This document shows, piece after piece, positions 1-8,492 of a DNA stretch of 48,224 nucleotides. The stretch comes from UBA5314 sp035560815 (GTDB lineage: Bacteria > Bacillota > Syntrophomonadia > Syntrophomonadales > Syntrophomonadaceae), in the NCBI GenBank assembly GCA_035560815.1, contig DATMYR010000043.1, positions 1 through 48,224 of the forward strand, read 5' to 3'. A program made the position numbers and the translations under genes. The number at the start of each line of letters is the position of its first letter. Position 1 is the stretch's first letter. The notes below the pieces were generated by a model. It saw nothing but the letters and a program-made list of their open reading frames with translations, had not been told where the DNA came from and ran no database searches.

Positions 1-435
1 CACGTTTATTTATTAACATGTAAATAATTAGAAATAAGACTATTTCGCATTGTAGAAGGGTTATTCTGAATGATGCTCCTTGCAACTCAATGTTGAGATT
101 GGGGCATGATTCTCGCCCATATAGTTCTAATACAGTCCAGCTCCGGGCAAAGGTAACTGCATAGTCATTTAATCGCTGGACGGTCGGGGAGTATCCTCTG
201 CACTGAAGGACTTCTCGGCAGCATGCTGATACAAGTCGAAATTTCGTGTTATTTGACGATGGCCAAGAGTGAAGAGTACTCTTACGCATTTTCCGTGAGT
301 TCCTTCACAGAATTGGAATCGAGTATGGGGTCTGAGGCTCCATCGGTGGTTCTAATTCATCTCTCTCGTTTAACAAACGCAAAAGTTATGGTTAAGTCTC
401 AATCTTCTAAAGGCGGAAAATGAAACTGAGCGGTA
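1..435. other. Left-edge stretch without a confident gene
   Basis: I see no recognisable gene here. A minus-strand frame is open from an ATG at 289 down to position 1 (about 96 codons, running off the window), with a weak AAGGA about 10 nt upstream of that ATG. Its translation resembles no family I know, and its last 20 codons are AT-rich and hydrophobic. A short plus-strand frame (223-423) also lacks a convincing ribosome binding site. Either could be chance, or the stretch could be the eroded end of a gene lying further left. Confidence 0.3.
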
Positions 436-439
436 ATTT

Positions 440-474
440 AAAGAACCTGCCACTCAAAGCATAGCAGGTTCTTT
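440..474. terminator. Hairpin, probable terminator
   Basis: Eleven-base perfect arms (AAAGAACCTGC at 440-450 and GCAGGTTCTTT at 464-474) enclose a 13-base loop. The plus-strand side continues with a T-rich stretch. It lies downstream of the minus-strand lipoprotein gene ending at 515 and could end transcription from either side. Confidence 0.55.
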
Positions 475-514
475 TGTGTCTAATTTCTTTCTTAAGCTAA
501 TCCCCGAATTAATA

Positions 515-970
515 CTATTTTTTCGGAGCAATAGCAATTTGGAAGGAGGTTTTTTTATCGTCTGGACTGATCATGACGCTTATCTGCAGATTATTCTTTA
601 CCCCGGCAACTGAGGAAATATCTTCCGTCTTCGAGCTATTAAAATTTTGCGCGTCTTTTAGCACATCCTTGTAGTAGTTAAAAACATCTTCTACACTCTT
701 ACTGGATGAAAGCGATATCAAATATGTGGTTTTGCCGTTCTCTTCGTTTTTATCTGCCAGTTCAATTTGGCTTCCAGCAAAAATGGGAACCAGCTCTTTC
801 GGGTAACCTTCAGGCAAAGATACGTCCCCGCCTTTTTTATCGGGAACATTGACTTCTGATTTTGATCCATCGTTGCCTTGCCTAGTGACAACTGTCTTCT
901 CCGATCCGCAGCCTGCAATAAGCGTTAAAGCCATTACAAGAATTAGAAAAATAGCAATCTTTTTCTTCAA
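515..970 (-). CDS. Small lipoprotein, function unknown
   Basis: A 151-residue protein with a lipoprotein signal: basic N-terminus, hydrophobic core, then lipobox L-I-A-G-C with the lipidated Cys at residue 21. The mature part is hydrophilic and rich in Lys, Asp and Ser, so it should sit anchored on the outer face of the membrane. No family was recognised. The start is a TTG, chosen because AAGGAGGG lies 7 nt upstream and the signal peptide begins right there. It is the last gene of a minus-strand run that also encodes an SLH protein and a larger lipoprotein, so a cell-envelope role is inferred from context only. Confidence 0.8.
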   Translation of the reverse strand: MKKKIAIFLILVMALTLIAGCGSEKTVVTRQGNDGSKSEVNVPDKKGGDVSLPEGYPKELVPIFAGSQIELADKNEENGKTTYLISLSSSKSVEDVFNYYKDVLKDAQNFNSSKTEDISSVAGVKNNLQISVMISPDDKKTSFQIAIAPKK

Positions 971-1062
971 AACACAACCCTCCTTGATTAGAAAATAAAA
1001 TTATCCATCATAGCAAATCATCAACTTCAAGATTCCGGTTCATTTCCTAATTCTATCTCACG

Positions 1063-2112
1063 TTATTTTAGATTCTCCACCGTGTGTACCGCAATAACCA
1101 AAGCCACTTCACGCGTGGCATTGGCGTAACCTGTGGCTACTTCGGCCGGGGTTATATTTTTAGGTGCGAAGCTGTTTCCGCCGATACCTTTTATGATATT
1201 ATTTTTTGCCATAAAGTAGACGGATGGTTTTGCCCAATCAGAAATATTCATATCGTCCGAAAACGCGGGAACTCCTGCGTAGTCAAGTTTATACTTGGTA
1301 TAGGTCGCTTCGTCTTTCAGTGTCCAACCTTCCCAATTCACTTTCTTATATACACGAGTAAGCATTGCTGCGGCCTGTTCGCGGTCTAAAAGTGTGTTGG
1401 GTTCAAATTTGTTTCCCCCGACACCGCTGACTATGCTTAGATTGTAGGCTTTCAGAACTTCGGCATCCGTTGTATCTGTAAATGGATTCTGGGCTATCGG
1501 CACTGCTTTTTGGCCTGACAGGCTTTCATATAGCTTCACAGCCACCGCAGCAAACTCGGCACGTGTAATAGATTTTGTCATGTCTGCACCTTTCAGACAA
1601 TCAGGGATGAGTCCCATGTTTGCCGCTTTGTCCATATCAGGCTTTGCCCAAGCTGACGTATCGCTGTAAAACGCAGGTGTACCGATTGATACGATCGGGG
1701 AGAATTCAGAATATGCGCTGAACTGTTCGCCCGTGCGATTGTATGCAAACCGTGCGCGGGTTTCATATTGAGCGGCTTTTATGTCAATAATGGCTCCAGT
1801 GCTGACATCTTTGGGGGTAATTTTATAATTACCATCAAGATTGAAATTTGTAGAAAGCTGTTTCCAGGCGCCACCGTTTACCCTTACTTCAGCTTGGACA
1901 TGGACGGCGGCTCTATTGGAAGCATTAAGGGACTTAATGTTATCTGGAATCGGGTAGGTTACTTCAATGAGATATGCTTTGTTGGCTTCCTTTAAGGTGG
2001 GTGAATTTAATACAGGCGCTTCCATGGTTGTTTCCCCGGCTAAGGCTGAAAAGGGAATCAGAATAAGTAATGTTAAAATACAAACAGCTAAAGACAATAA
2101 ATATTTTTTCAC
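1063..2112 (-). CDS. SLH-domain surface protein
   Basis: A 349-residue exported protein. Residues 1-25 form a signal peptide (MKKYLLS, hydrophobic core, SALAGE). A region of about 120 residues of unknown fold follows. About 150-345 carries three S-layer-homology repeats, recognisable by aromatic/Trp starts (SAWAKPD, SDWAKPS), T/P-R-A/E-E-A/Q-A-A turns (ITRAEFAAV, LDREQAAAM) and G-G-N-F-x-P motifs. SLH domains bind pyruvylated secondary cell-wall polymers, so this should be attached to the wall. The third repeat is divergent. The start is GTG with AAAGGAGAG just upstream. It lies 27 nt downstream of the lipoprotein gene ending at 2140 and is probably co-transcribed with it. Confidence 0.88.
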   Translation of the reverse strand: MKKYLLSLAVCILTLLILIPFSALAGETTMEAPVLNSPTLKEANKAYLIEVTYPIPDNIKSLNASNRAAVHVQAEVRVNGGAWKQLSTNFNLDGNYKITPKDVSTGAIIDIKAAQYETRARFAYNRTGEQFSAYSEFSPIVSIGTPAFYSDTSAWAKPDMDKAANMGLIPDCLKGADMTKSITRAEFAAVAVKLYESLSGQKAVPIAQNPFTDTTDAEVLKAYNLSIVSGVGGNKFEPNTLLDREQAAAMLTRVYKKVNWEGWTLKDEATYTKYKLDYAGVPAFSDDMNISDWAKPSVYFMAKNNIIKGIGGNSFAPKNITPAEVATGYANATREVALVIAVHTVENLK

Positions 2113-2139
2113 AAAATCTCTCCTTTTTTAATGATTTGC

Positions 2140-3543
2140 TTAATCCATCTTTGTAGTCATGTTCTCAAGCTCAGAAAAAAGACTGCAAACCTCTTCTGGC
2201 GGCGGTACGCTATTGTCTGTTTGTGTTTTGTCCGGCTCGTATTCAATAACAGTGCTGCCACCTGCACCTTCAGATTTTTCTATAATACTTCCGTCGCTGT
2301 TTTGCGTAAGGGGTGCCAAAAGCTCATTTGGATCAAGTCCCTCCCATGATATCGGCGGTTTTTCCGGTTTGCCCGGACTGTAGGTAGTCTTTGGGTCTTG
2401 GAGTTTTGGCGCCTGAGCGGCCTCTTTCACCCCCTTACCTAAATAACGCCCTTTTAATTGAATAGCACCTATGTTCGGAAAGGTAAAATATATTCTTGCT
2501 ACTGATTCCTTTATACGTAGCACAACCGGGATAGCTACATCCATGCTGGCTTTGGCCTCTCCTGCAACTGCAAATCCTTCCATGTTGAGGTGAATAACTC
2601 CCCAGCCTTTATAGCCGATAACCTCCGGGGCAATGAGTGGGGCCAGCATGCCATCGTCAGGAACAAGCGGCGCCAATACATCGTTATCTTTTTCTACCGG
2701 TTTGAACTCCGGGACGATGCGTATTTTTAAATTATTGTCATAATATCTGAGACCAACGGTAATCGGAAGCTCCTGCCCATCAAACTCCCCTTTTTCCTTG
2801 GCAACCGCAAAGGTATTCATATCGAATATACCGTAATGATACCCTTTGACCTCAAAACTATTGGGGTTGGCGGTCGGGTCTTCCGTAATCTTCCTGCTGG
2901 TCGCTTTCATATAAAGATTTACATCCAGACTTTCTGCGTCCTGCTTATTTGTAAGCCTAAATTCCTCCGATGCTTCCAGCACCCACACAAAGCCATTTTT
3001 CAACTGTTCATCAGCCATGGCTTTAATCTGCTCTTTGGTCACTCTGCCGATACCTACTGGGGAAAAACTGTCGGTAACGCTATACAAGCCGTAATTTCCA
3101 TTGATCTTCACCCGTTGACAGAAAACCGGCGTATAACTTTTACGGTCATCCGAATATTTTACGATACTTACATCATCTGGTATGGGTTCCTTTTGCAGAT
3201 AGATTATTGTTGCAGGCAGAGACGTAAATACATGTTCGTTAGGCCTCCCGGTTTGTTCCAGAAGAAAACCGGGCGATACGATCCCTTCTATTTTTCCTGC
3301 CATACAGGTCATGGTAACCGGCATGTCCTGCACAAAGCTGCCATCCAGAAACGAAACGGTAAATACACCATCACCCGATGGAACGGCAAAAGTACAGTGC
3401 TGACCCGCTTTTATTGTTTTCTCAATTTTTCTTCCGGTATCAGCTATCGGCGCATCTGTCTTCTTAGAAAAAGGCGTACAGGAGGATAACAGGCATGATA
3501 TCAACAGTAAAAGCATCAAAACGCCGCTTCTGCGTACATTCAT
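2140..3543 (-). CDS. Large lipoprotein, function unknown
   Basis: About 467 residues. The N-terminus is a lipoprotein signal (NVRRSGVLMLLLLISC, then L-L-S-S-C), with the lipid-bearing Cys near residue 22. The mature region has several mixed-charge segments suggesting beta-rich domains, and a Pro/Gly/Glu-rich C-terminal tail that may be a disordered linker. No enzyme motif was recognised. I chose the ATG at 3543 because GGGGGAG lies 5 nt upstream; a GTG two codons earlier overlaps that site. A TATAAT-like -10 sits at 3578-3583 on the minus strand, but a good -35 is not evident. It is first in a run with the SLH protein and the small lipoprotein. Confidence 0.8.
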   Translation of the reverse strand: MNVRRSGVLMLLLLISCLLSSCTPFSKKTDAPIADTGRKIEKTIKAGQHCTFAVPSGDGVFTVSFLDGSFVQDMPVTMTCMAGKIEGIVSPGFLLEQTGRPNEHVFTSLPATIIYLQKEPIPDDVSIVKYSDDRKSYTPVFCQRVKINGNYGLYSVTDSFSPVGIGRVTKEQIKAMADEQLKNGFVWVLEASEEFRLTNKQDAESLDVNLYMKATSRKITEDPTANPNSFEVKGYHYGIFDMNTFAVAKEKGEFDGQELPITVGLRYYDNNLKIRIVPEFKPVEKDNDVLAPLVPDDGMLAPLIAPEVIGYKGWGVIHLNMEGFAVAGEAKASMDVAIPVVLRIKESVARIYFTFPNIGAIQLKGRYLGKGVKEAAQAPKLQDPKTTYSPGKPEKPPISWEGLDPNELLAPLTQNSDGSIIEKSEGAGGSTVIEYEPDKTQTDNSVPPPEEVCSLFSELENMTTKMD

Positions 3544-3598
3544 GGTCACTCCCCCATTACTCTGTACATATATTTTTATTATATTTGGAGTGATGCGT

Positions 3599-3705
3599 GT
3601 TAAACAGGCAATATGCGAACACGTTTATATAAAGATAATGCCATAAAAATACAGGCTTGCTAGTTTATGCTTGCAAGCCTGTAAAATCCGGAATGCCTGT
3701 TTAAC
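3599..3705. repeat. Nested inverted repeat around a terminator
   Basis: A perfect 12-bp inverted repeat, GTTAAACAGGCA at 3599-3610 and TGCCTGTTTAAC at 3694-3705, encloses the terminator hairpin at 3651-3682. The right arm overlaps the stop codon of the AraC-type gene. The shared core ACAGGC also occurs in the inner hairpin arms, so alternative pairings are possible. Confidence 0.6.
3651..3682 (-). terminator. Intrinsic terminator of the AraC-type gene
   Basis: Ten-base perfect arms, ACAGGCTTGC at 3651-3660 and GCAAGCCTGT at 3673-3682. Read on the minus strand, the hairpin is followed by TATTTTTATG, a usable U-tract. It lies 19 nt after the stop of the gene at 3701-4627. Confidence 0.75.
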
Positions 3706-4627
3706 TGTTCACCTTTCTGTACTCTGAAGGAGTCATGCCTACTTTGTCTTTAAATATACCGACATAATGACTGTTATAATTCACACCGCATTCGGAGAAC
3801 GTCTGGGAGATAGAAATATTTAAGTCCAGCAGTTTTTCTTTGATACGGTTTATTTTTACTTCCAAATAGTAATCATGAGGTGTATAGCTGGTATATTTTT
3901 TAAAAAGTCTGGCAAAATGGGCTTTGCTGAAATTCGATGTCTTGGCTGCCGCATCCATGTTAAACTCATCCTGCCAATGACTGTCTAGGTACTCCTTGCC
4001 CTTCATAATCTCCTGTTTTATATGATACTGCTTGGAAGTAATAAAGATCGTAGCAATATACTGCAATCGGTTTAGTTCATCGCTGATCGGGAAAGAGGTG
4101 ATGTTTTGGTAAATAGCTTCCATATTTAATTCTTCACAATTACCGAACTTATTTATCAAATCCATCGTCGGTACTTTCACATCATAGGTATGGACGGTTT
4201 CACCTCGGAATGCTTTCAAAACATGCTCTTTCATCCCCCATTTTTCAAGCTCTGTCTCGGAAAAAACATTATATTTGCCGTAAAAACTCTCCGCTTTACG
4301 CACCATAGTACTATTTATAAATGCGGTGTTTGCATAAACTAAAGTTCCATCAGGCAGTGACAGATGCATGGGGTATGGAAATGATTCCACGATGCGTCTC
4401 AAAATTTCATTGCTTCCGGACGAATTTTGAACTGATGTGATGCTATCGCTTGGTCTGCTGTTAGGTTTTGGTCTGCCGTTCTTTGGCTTTTCAGCGTCTT
4501 GGTGTATTGCCCATGTTCGGCCAAAACGGACAGCGCCATCAACCTTGCCCTTTTCACACAGGCTTTGTACCTGCCTTGCGGTAACGCCCCACTTTTCTGC
4601 GGCCTGCTTTACTGTTATGTATTCCAT
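3701..4627 (-). CDS. AraC-family regulator with extra N-terminal HTH and PAS-like region
   Basis: A 308-residue DNA-binding regulator with three parts. Residues 3-45 form a MerR/excisionase-like helix-turn-helix (VKQAAEKWGVTARQVQSL, then a KVDGAVRFGRTWAI wing). A polar linker (about 46-72) follows. About 75-200 resembles a PAS sensor (PYPMHLSLPDGTLVYANTAF). About 205-308 is a C-terminal AraC double HTH (SKAHFARLFKKYTSYTP, then GMTPSEYRK). The start at 4627 is chosen for its AAGGTGGT site and because the first HTH begins there; the frame continues 22 codons upstream. It is followed by its own terminator. The ligand and targets are unknown; the adjacent lipoprotein/SLH cluster is a possible target (inference). 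Confidence 0.88.
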   Translation of the reverse strand: MEYITVKQAAEKWGVTARQVQSLCEKGKVDGAVRFGRTWAIHQDAEKPKNGRPKPNSRPSDSITSVQNSSGSNEILRRIVESFPYPMHLSLPDGTLVYANTAFINSTMVRKAESFYGKYNVFSETELEKWGMKEHVLKAFRGETVHTYDVKVPTMDLINKFGNCEELNMEAIYQNITSFPISDELNRLQYIATIFITSKQYHIKQEIMKGKEYLDSHWQDEFNMDAAAKTSNFSKAHFARLFKKYTSYTPHDYYLEVKINRIKEKLLDLNISISQTFSECGVNYNSHYVGIFKDKVGMTPSEYRKVNS

Positions 4628-4745
4628 ATTTACATACCACCTTAAAAGCATACAGATAATTTTTACAATACTTCGTTTATGCGCAGTATGCAAGGGTGAT
4701 ATACCACTTTCCCTACCTTTCCCTGGAGCCTTGGGAAAGGATCGT

Positions 4746-5435
4746 TCAGGCTTTAAACCGGTAGCCCGCGCCCCAAATCGTTTCTATATATTGCGGGTTG
4801 GAAGGAACCATTTCCACCTTTTCCCGGACCTTGGCAATATGGACCGCAACCGTTGAAATCTCTCCCGCTGAATCCAATCCCCAAATATGTTCAAATAGGT
4901 CTGTTTTACTGAATACCCGGTTGGGATTGGAAGCCAAGAAAAACAGCAAATCAAATTCTTTGGGGGCCAGGTTAACCTCCAGATCGTTAACATACACCCG
5001 GCGAGCTGTCTTATCGATAAATAGACCTCTGATTCTGACCTCGTCCCGCTTTCGCTCTCGATTATTACTCAGACGGTCATATCGCGCTGAATGAGACTTT
5101 ACCCTGGCTACCAGTTCGCTGGGACTAAAAGGCTTAATAATATAGTCATCCGCCCCTAAACCCAGCCCTCTTATCTTATCCACATCTTCCTTTTTGGCTG
5201 AAACCATTAAAATGGGTATGTCCTTCTGGCTGCGAATCTGTCGGCATATCTCGAAACCATCCACACGGGGCAGCATGACATCCAGAATGATCAAATCAAA
5301 ATCCAGATGAAGGGCTTTGCTTAATCCATGATCCCCAGAAGATTCTATATCTACGGAATAGCCGTTGATCTCTAGATAGTCTCTTTCCAATTCGGCTATA
5401 CTCAATTCGTCCTCAATGATCAGGATCCTTTTCAT
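4746..5435 (-). CDS. OmpR-family response regulator
   Basis: A 229-residue cytoplasmic response regulator. The receiver domain (1-115) has the acidic pair E8/D9, the phospho-acceptor Asp52 (LIILDVMLP), and the conserved Lys in the IIKPF motif. The C-terminal domain is a winged helix of the OmpR/PhoB type (LAPKEFDLLFFLASNPNRVFS, then the IWGAGYRF ending). The start at 5435 fits family length and has GAGGTG upstream. The gene lies 11 nt downstream of its cognate kinase. Candidate binding sites are the 11-bp direct repeats before the first gene of this unit (9467-9488). It probably senses and controls the neighbouring ABC transporter. Confidence 0.94.
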   Translation of the reverse strand: MKRILIIEDELSIAELERDYLEINGYSVDIESSGDHGLSKALHLDFDLIILDVMLPRVDGFEICRQIRSQKDIPILMVSAKKEDVDKIRGLGLGADDYIIKPFSPSELVARVKSHSARYDRLSNNRERKRDEVRIRGLFIDKTARRVYVNDLEVNLAPKEFDLLFFLASNPNRVFSKTDLFEHIWGLDSAGEISTVAVHIAKVREKVEMVPSNPQYIETIWGAGYRFKA

Positions 5436-5446
5436 GGCTGTACACC

Positions 5447-6916
5447 TCACGCTTTCCTCAAGCTGAAAAACACACTGGTGCCGCTGGGTCCGTTGCGTTC
5501 CACCCATATCTGTCCTCCGTGTTCTTCAATAATCTGGCTGGCTATGGCCAATCCCAACCCGCTTCCCCCTTTGGTCCTGGAGGAATCAACCTGATAAAAG
5601 CGTTCAAAAACCGCAGGGATTGCCTGCAGCGGGATTCCAGGCCCGTTATCGGTAATGCCGATGACTGCGCTTTCATCCCTTTCCTGCAAGCTGATACGGA
5701 TGTGTCCCTTTTCTTTGTCCATATACTTAACCGCATTATCGACGATATTAAAAATCACCCGTTTGATCTTCTCCCGATCGGCAATAATCCATAAGGGTTG
5801 ATCCAAATTATCGATATCTAGATCTAGATCAATATTCCTTTTATCCAAGTCTAACTGCAGTTCTTCTGCGCCGTTTTGTAAATAACTCTTCATGTCCACT
5901 TTTTCAAAGTTAAATAACTCTTTGCCTACATCGAGTTTCGAAAAAAGGAACAACTCATCGATAAGATGGTCCATATCCTGGGCCTTGGTGTGGATAGTCC
6001 GAACGTATTTCTCCATCTTTTCCGGTGAATCAGCCACCCCATCCATGATTCCCTCGCTATATCCTTTAATGGCTGTAACTGGCGTTTTTAGATCGTGGGA
6101 TATATTGGCGATCAGTTCCTTGCGGTTTTCTTCATCCTGTAAGCGTATCTCAACGGCCTCCTTTAACTTGAGGCGCATTTCCTCAAAAGAACTACATAAC
6201 TGTCCAATCTCATCACTTGATTGGCACTTGATAGCGAAATCCAGATTGCCTTCCTTAATCTGTAAGGCCCCTTCCTTCAAAGATTCAATAGGTCTTGATA
6301 TCCGCCGAGACACCAAAAACGTCAGTGAGACACCGGTAATCAGAAGAATCAAACTAATAGCCAGAAGAAGTGACCAAAAGAAATTGCCAACAAAGCGCTC
6401 AATAGGGCCCACGTTGTTGATAAGAAAGACCGTTCCGGGGCTGTGATCCGTGAAGTAGAAATCACACTGCTGCAAAGAATACCTGTCATCAGTGTCCAAG
6501 AGGGGCGGATGAGCAGACCCACGAACATCCAGATCATTTCGGTAATAACCGAAAGCCGGAAGCCGATTTGTAAAGTCAATATCCTTCAAACTGTTGGAGC
6601 GATAAATGATCTTGCCATCTTTCCTGACCACCAGGCCGGCATGGGTAGAACTCAACCCCTTATCTATGTCATCGAGGTAAGCACTGTCCGCTAATTTATC
6701 CGGATTATCATAAGCAGTGGTTTTGATTACCTGAATCGCCGTGGCATTTCTCTGGATTAGGCGCCGAACCGATGCAGGAGAATAATCCAGGTTATAGAAA
6801 TGCTGTACATCTTCAAAGTAAAACAGCCCGATAGCCAGTGCTACTAATGGAAATAGCACCAGGGGAATGAGCAGCATAGCGATATAGGAAAAAAGCAGAC
6901 GCACTCGGAGTGACAT
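5447..6916 (-). CDS. Membrane sensor histidine kinase
   Basis: A 489-residue membrane kinase. One transmembrane helix lies at about 8-32, an extracytoplasmic sensor region at about 33-178, and a second helix at about 180-203. HAMP follows (about 204-255), then HisKA with phospho-acceptor His274 (NISHDLKTP), and HATPase with N box (NIVDNAVKYM), G1 (DNGPGIP) and G2 (KGGSGLGLAI). It autophosphorylates and passes phosphate to the regulator encoded 11 nt downstream. The extracellular domain of about 145 residues argues against the intramembrane-sensing BceS type, which has almost none. The signal is unknown. It follows the ABC permease gene by 17 nt, so is probably co-transcribed. Confidence 0.94.
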   Translation of the reverse strand: MSLRVRLLFSYIAMLLIPLVLFPLVALAIGLFYFEDVQHFYNLDYSPASVRRLIQRNATAIQVIKTTAYDNPDKLADSAYLDDIDKGLSSTHAGLVVRKDGKIIYRSNSLKDIDFTNRLPAFGYYRNDLDVRGSAHPPLLDTDDRYSLQQCDFYFTDHSPGTVFLINNVGPIERFVGNFFWSLLLAISLILLITGVSLTFLVSRRISRPIESLKEGALQIKEGNLDFAIKCQSSDEIGQLCSSFEEMRLKLKEAVEIRLQDEENRKELIANISHDLKTPVTAIKGYSEGIMDGVADSPEKMEKYVRTIHTKAQDMDHLIDELFLFSKLDVGKELFNFEKVDMKSYLQNGAEELQLDLDKRNIDLDLDIDNLDQPLWIIADREKIKRVIFNIVDNAVKYMDKEKGHIRISLQERDESAVIGITDNGPGIPLQAIPAVFERFYQVDSSRTKGGSGLGLAIASQIIEEHGGQIWVERNGPSGTSVFFSLRKA

Positions 6917-6933
6917 GGAATTCTCCTTATGAT

Positions 6934-7689
6934 TTAGATATCTTTACGGTCAAAGAGGATATAGCCGGCCGGGAAAAGAATCAAACAACCGCCCAGCATT
7001 ATCACCAAGGCCTGGATGATAAGCCCCCAGTTGATGGAAGGGGTCAGCCATAGTAAATACCAGTGGGTATAGGCCGCCGGGGTCAGTCTACCAAGCATAG
7101 GGCTGACAATAGGCAGGACCTGGGCTCCCACATAAACCAGAATACTCATGGCCAGGGCCCCGCTGCTGCTTCGGAAAAACTGGGCTACAAAGGCAGACAT
7201 CACCATCAAGGCCATAAGTGGAACAACGGACAAAACATAGGCAGCCAGCCCCCTACCCAGACCGGGCAGGAATCCGGTACCCAAGATAGAAAGAAACATT
7301 CCAGCCAGCTCAGAAAAAAGCAGCACCACCAACAGGTTGATAATGATGCAGATTTTAATGGCTCCATGTTTAGAGAGATATACCTTGAATCTGGTAACAG
7401 GCCGGAGCAATGCCACCTTTAAGCTCCCATCTTCCACTTCGCCCGAAAAGCTGTCGGCTGACCACATAAAGACAAAGAGGGGCAGAAAGATACTAGTAAA
7501 GAAACTTAATACCCAGATAGTAAAATCAGCGGAGCCAAAAACCAGAATCCCCGTTCGTTTCTGGAGTATCGCAGCGATGACTGCCATGAGTCCAGGTATG
7601 AAAGCGGAGAGCAGCATGATCGCCACAGTTTTTTTCTTCAATAAAATTTTCTTGGTTTCATTCATTGTAGCTGTGATGAGGTTATTCAC
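6934..7689 (-). CDS. ABC-2 type transporter permease
   Basis: A membrane subunit of 251 residues with six predicted hydrophobic helices, typical of the ABC-2 family that partners BcrA-like ATPases in drug, bacteriocin or lipid export. I chose the GTG at 7689: it has GGGGGA 9 nt upstream and overlaps the last 8 nt of the ATPase gene (shared GTGAATAA), which implies translational coupling. An ATG at 7665 (MNETKKI) is possible but has no good ribosome site. The gene is followed by the sensor kinase after 17 nt. Substrate unknown; resistance to a cell-envelope antimicrobial is a guess from the arrangement. Confidence 0.88.
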   Translation of the reverse strand: MNNLITATMNETKKILLKKKTVAIMLLSAFIPGLMAVIAAILQKRTGILVFGSADFTIWVLSFFTSIFLPLFVFMWSADSFSGEVEDGSLKVALLRPVTRFKVYLSKHGAIKICIIINLLVVLLFSELAGMFLSILGTGFLPGLGRGLAAYVLSVVPLMALMVMSAFVAQFFRSSSGALAMSILVYVGAQVLPIVSPMLGRLTPAAYTHWYLLWLTPSINWGLIIQALVIMLGGCLILFPAGYILFDRKDI

Positions 7690-8419
7690 TGACGGCTTTC
7701 CCCCGATCATTTTGAGTTTGCTGAATGAAGAATTCCTCCAGGGATCCATGGGCTTTCAACAGCTCTTTCACTGCACCTTCAGCAATCATTTGGCCATCAT
7801 TGATCAGCCCCACCCGATTGCACATCAGTTCCATTTCATGGGCCAGGTGACTGGAGACAAAAAATGTAGTCTTTTGCCTTGCGGCGAGCTTTATAATCAG
7901 CTTGCGCATGTCGGCCATGCCTTCGATATCCAGGCCATTGGTAGGTTCATCGAGAATAAGCAAATCCGGATTACCCAATAAAGCCGCTGCTAAAGCCAGT
8001 CGCTGACGCATACCCGTGGAGAACTGGCTGACTGGCCCACCTTGGAATTGCTTCAGTCCCACCATATCAAGAATCTCTTTGATTTTGGTCCTATCTATGT
8101 CATCGTAAAAAGCAGCGATCATTTCTAGATTCCGTACAGCGCTGAGATACAGGTAAAAAGCGGGGTTTTCTATGATGCACCCCACATGCCTCATGGCTTT
8201 TTCGAACTCCTTCTCCTGATCAAATCCCAGGATCCGGACCACACCCCGATCGGCACGGACTAAACCGGTGATGTTTTTCATGACCGTGGTTTTTCCTGCT
8301 CCATTAGGCCCTAGAAATCCATAGATCTCTCCCCGTTCAATTTCGAAACTAATATCATGAATCCCGCGACCATTTTTATAGACTTTGGTGAGGCCTTTGA
8401 CCTCCAATACTGGCGCCAT
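7682..8419 (-). CDS. ABC transporter ATPase, BcrA-like
   Basis: A 245-residue nucleotide-binding subunit with all the usual motifs: Walker A GPNGAGKTT at 37-45, signature FSTGMRQRL, Walker B LLILDEPTNGLD, and an H-loop (SSHLAHEM). Length and sequence fit the ATPases of ABC-2 exporters such as bacitracin/lantibiotic self-protection or resistance transporters. It drives the permease encoded by the overlapping downstream gene. A strong hairpin between this gene and the secreted-protein gene upstream (8442-8477) may reduce or condition read-through, so the transporter may be made at a lower level than the secreted protein. Confidence 0.93.
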   Translation of the reverse strand: MAPVLEVKGLTKVYKNGRGIHDISFEIERGEIYGFLGPNGAGKTTVMKNITGLVRADRGVVRILGFDQEKEFEKAMRHVGCIIENPAFYLYLSAVRNLEMIAAFYDDIDRTKIKEILDMVGLKQFQGGPVSQFSTGMRQRLALAAALLGNPDLLILDEPTNGLDIEGMADMRKLIIKLAARQKTTFFVSSHLAHEMELMCNRVGLINDGQMIAEGAVKELLKAHGSLEEFFIQQTQNDRGKAVSE

Positions 8420-8441
8420 ATTTTCACATCCTAAAATAAAC

Positions 8442-8477
8442 TTACAGATAGGGTTCCCCTTAGAACCCTATCTGTAA
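8442..8477 (-). terminator. Strong intercistronic hairpin, terminator or attenuator
   Basis: Perfect 15-bp arms (TTACAGATAGGGTTC at 8442-8456 and its complement at 8463-8477) with a 6-base loop. On the minus strand it is followed by GTTTATTTTAGG, a partial U-tract. It sits in the 73-nt gap between the secreted-protein gene and the ABC ATPase gene, with no obvious promoter after it, so partial termination or 3'-end stabilisation of the first gene is likely. Confidence 0.7.
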
Positions 8478-8492
8478 TATCAAAAAGCAACT

